Shown in pieces: positions 34,611 through 35,626 of a stretch of 35,626 nucleotides of DNA. The notes below the pieces were generated by a model that ran no database searches, was not told the DNA's origin, and saw only the letters and a list, made by a program, of their open reading frames with translations. A program made the translations under genes and the position numbers. Every line of letters begins with the position of its first letter. The first letter of the stretch is position 1. This DNA is from Acidimicrobiia bacterium (GTDB lineage Bacteria; Actinomycetota; Acidimicrobiia; Spongiisociales; ZC4RG35), in contig VXSV01000007.1 of NCBI GenBank assembly GCA_009837815.1, forward strand, positions 1 through 35,626, written 5' to 3'.

Positions 34611-35464
34611 CCCCTGTTACCGTGCGCCGACTCATAGAGGTCCCGCCGGGGCACGCCCGTCAGGCGGGAAACCTCTCTCACCGCCGCCGAGGTGGAAAGC
34701 CCCTGGGCCACCAGGCGTCCCACGGCCTCGGTCGCCTCGCTCATCGGGAGGCTCTCGGCCACCTGTCCGCAGCCTGCCAACACCAGGGTGAACTCGCCCC
34801 GGGGTGGACGGGCGGTCCACCCTGCGAGCGCCTCCGACACCGAGCCCCGCCATATCTCCTCGTGGAGCTTGCTGAGTTCGCGGGCCACTGACACCGAACG
34901 GTCGCCCAGCCCCGCCCCTGCCAGGTCGGAGAGATCATCCACCAACCGGTGAGGAGAGGAGAAGAGCACCACCGTCTCCGCGGAGGAGGCCACCGCCCGG
35001 ATGCGCCGGGCGCGCCTCTCCCCCGAACGGGGCAGGAACCCCTCGAAGGAAAACCGGTTGGCGGGGAGTCCGGACACGGCCAGGGCGGCGGTCACCGCGC
35101 TGGGGCCCGGTATGACCGTGACCTGGGATCCCTGCCGGAGAGCCGCCCTCACCGCCGACAACCCGGGATCGGAGATGCCGGGCGTCCCCGCGTCGGTGAG
35201 CAGCGCCACGGTGTCCCCCGCCGCCAGCCTGCCGGCCAGTTCCGCTGTGCGGGTCGACTCATTACCGGCGAAGTAGGACCGGAGCGTCCGCGGCCGGACA
35301 CCTAGGGCGTCCAGTAATCGACCGGACCGCCGGGTGTCCTCGGCGTAGATGCAGTCCGCCTTGGAGAGGGCCTCGGCAAGCCGGGGCGGAGCGTCCCCCA
35401 GGTTTCCGAGCGGAGTGCCGCACAGGATCAGGAGCCCGGCCACGGCGAGACGTCTCCTTTCCAT
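34607..35464 (-). CDS. rsmI: 16S rRNA (cytidine(1402)-2'-O)-methyltransferase
   Basis: 285 aa; LLILCGTPLGNLGDAPPRLAEALSKADCIYAEDTRRSGRLLDALG, LLTDAGTPGISDPG, VIPGPSAVTAALAVSGLP, ARELSKLHEEIWRG. Confidence 0.95.
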   Translation of the reverse strand: MERRRLAVAGLLILCGTPLGNLGDAPPRLAEALSKADCIYAEDTRRSGRLLDALGVRPRTLRSYFAGNESTRTAELAGRLAAGDTVALLTDAGTPGISDPGLSAVRAALRQGSQVTVIPGPSAVTAALAVSGLPANRFSFEGFLPRSGERRARRIRAVASSAETVVLFSSPHRLVDDLSDLAGAGLGDRSVSVARELSKLHEEIWRGSVSEALAGWTARPPRGEFTLVLAGCGQVAESLPMSEATEAVGRLVAQGLSTSAAVREVSRLTGVPRRDLYESAHGNRG

Positions 35465-35626
35465 GACAGCCTCCAGCCCACATGGGGAGGAGCCCGGTCG
35501 CTCCGCAGTTCCAGTACCGCGGTCGCCTCCCTGAACACCACCAGCCCGCCGGGTCGGAGACTTCGCACCCCCACCACCCGCAGCGTTTTGTTCAGCCCCC
35601 CCGCCCCCAGCCCGGGCCCGCTGGGG
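35428..35626 (-). CDS. Possible C-terminal end of an unidentified protein (partial, runs off the right edge)
   Basis: Open frame on the minus strand reading ...LNKTLRVVGVRSLRPGGLVVFREATAVLELRSDRAPPHVGWRLSWKGDVSPWPGS*, overlapping the rsmI start; product not recognised. Confidence 0.35.
   Translation of the reverse strand, partial: PSGPGLGAGGLNKTLRVVGVRSLRPGGLVVFREATAVLELRSDRAPPHVGWRLSWKGDVSPWPGS

Overview
GC-rich actinobacterial chromosome segment, probably from a deep or uncultured lineage (WhiB1-like and DUF3107 proteins, actinobacterial-style gene order). It holds the 5' end of a 16S rRNA gene (minus strand), tyrS, and a tightly overlapping four-gene HerA-like ATPase / Mre11(SbcD) / Rad50(SbcC) / NurA-like nuclease operon. 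Next is a probable six-gene operon (acyl-CoA synthetase, membrane protein, FabI/InhA, alpha/beta hydrolase, membrane-anchored MurF-like ligase, Ddl). The remainder is amtB, a 3-methyladenine glycosylase, an infC-rpmI-rplT-trmH-pheS-pheT-argF cluster, a lumazine-synthase-like protein with an apparent N-terminal membrane domain, an AhpD-like gene, glnA, tRNA-Arg(CCG), whiB1, DUF3107, yjbQ, prs, glmU, tRNA-Gln(TTG), ispE, rsmA, tatD and rsmI. The most notable item is the archaeal-style DNA-end-resection operon, whose divergent promoter region carries three TGTA boxes at exactly 23-bp intervals. Others are a perfect CRP/GlxR-type palindrome in front of whiB1, the membrane-fused lumazine synthase, and the fatty-acid/peptidoglycan hybrid operon. 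All calls come from reading the sequence; no database searches were run.
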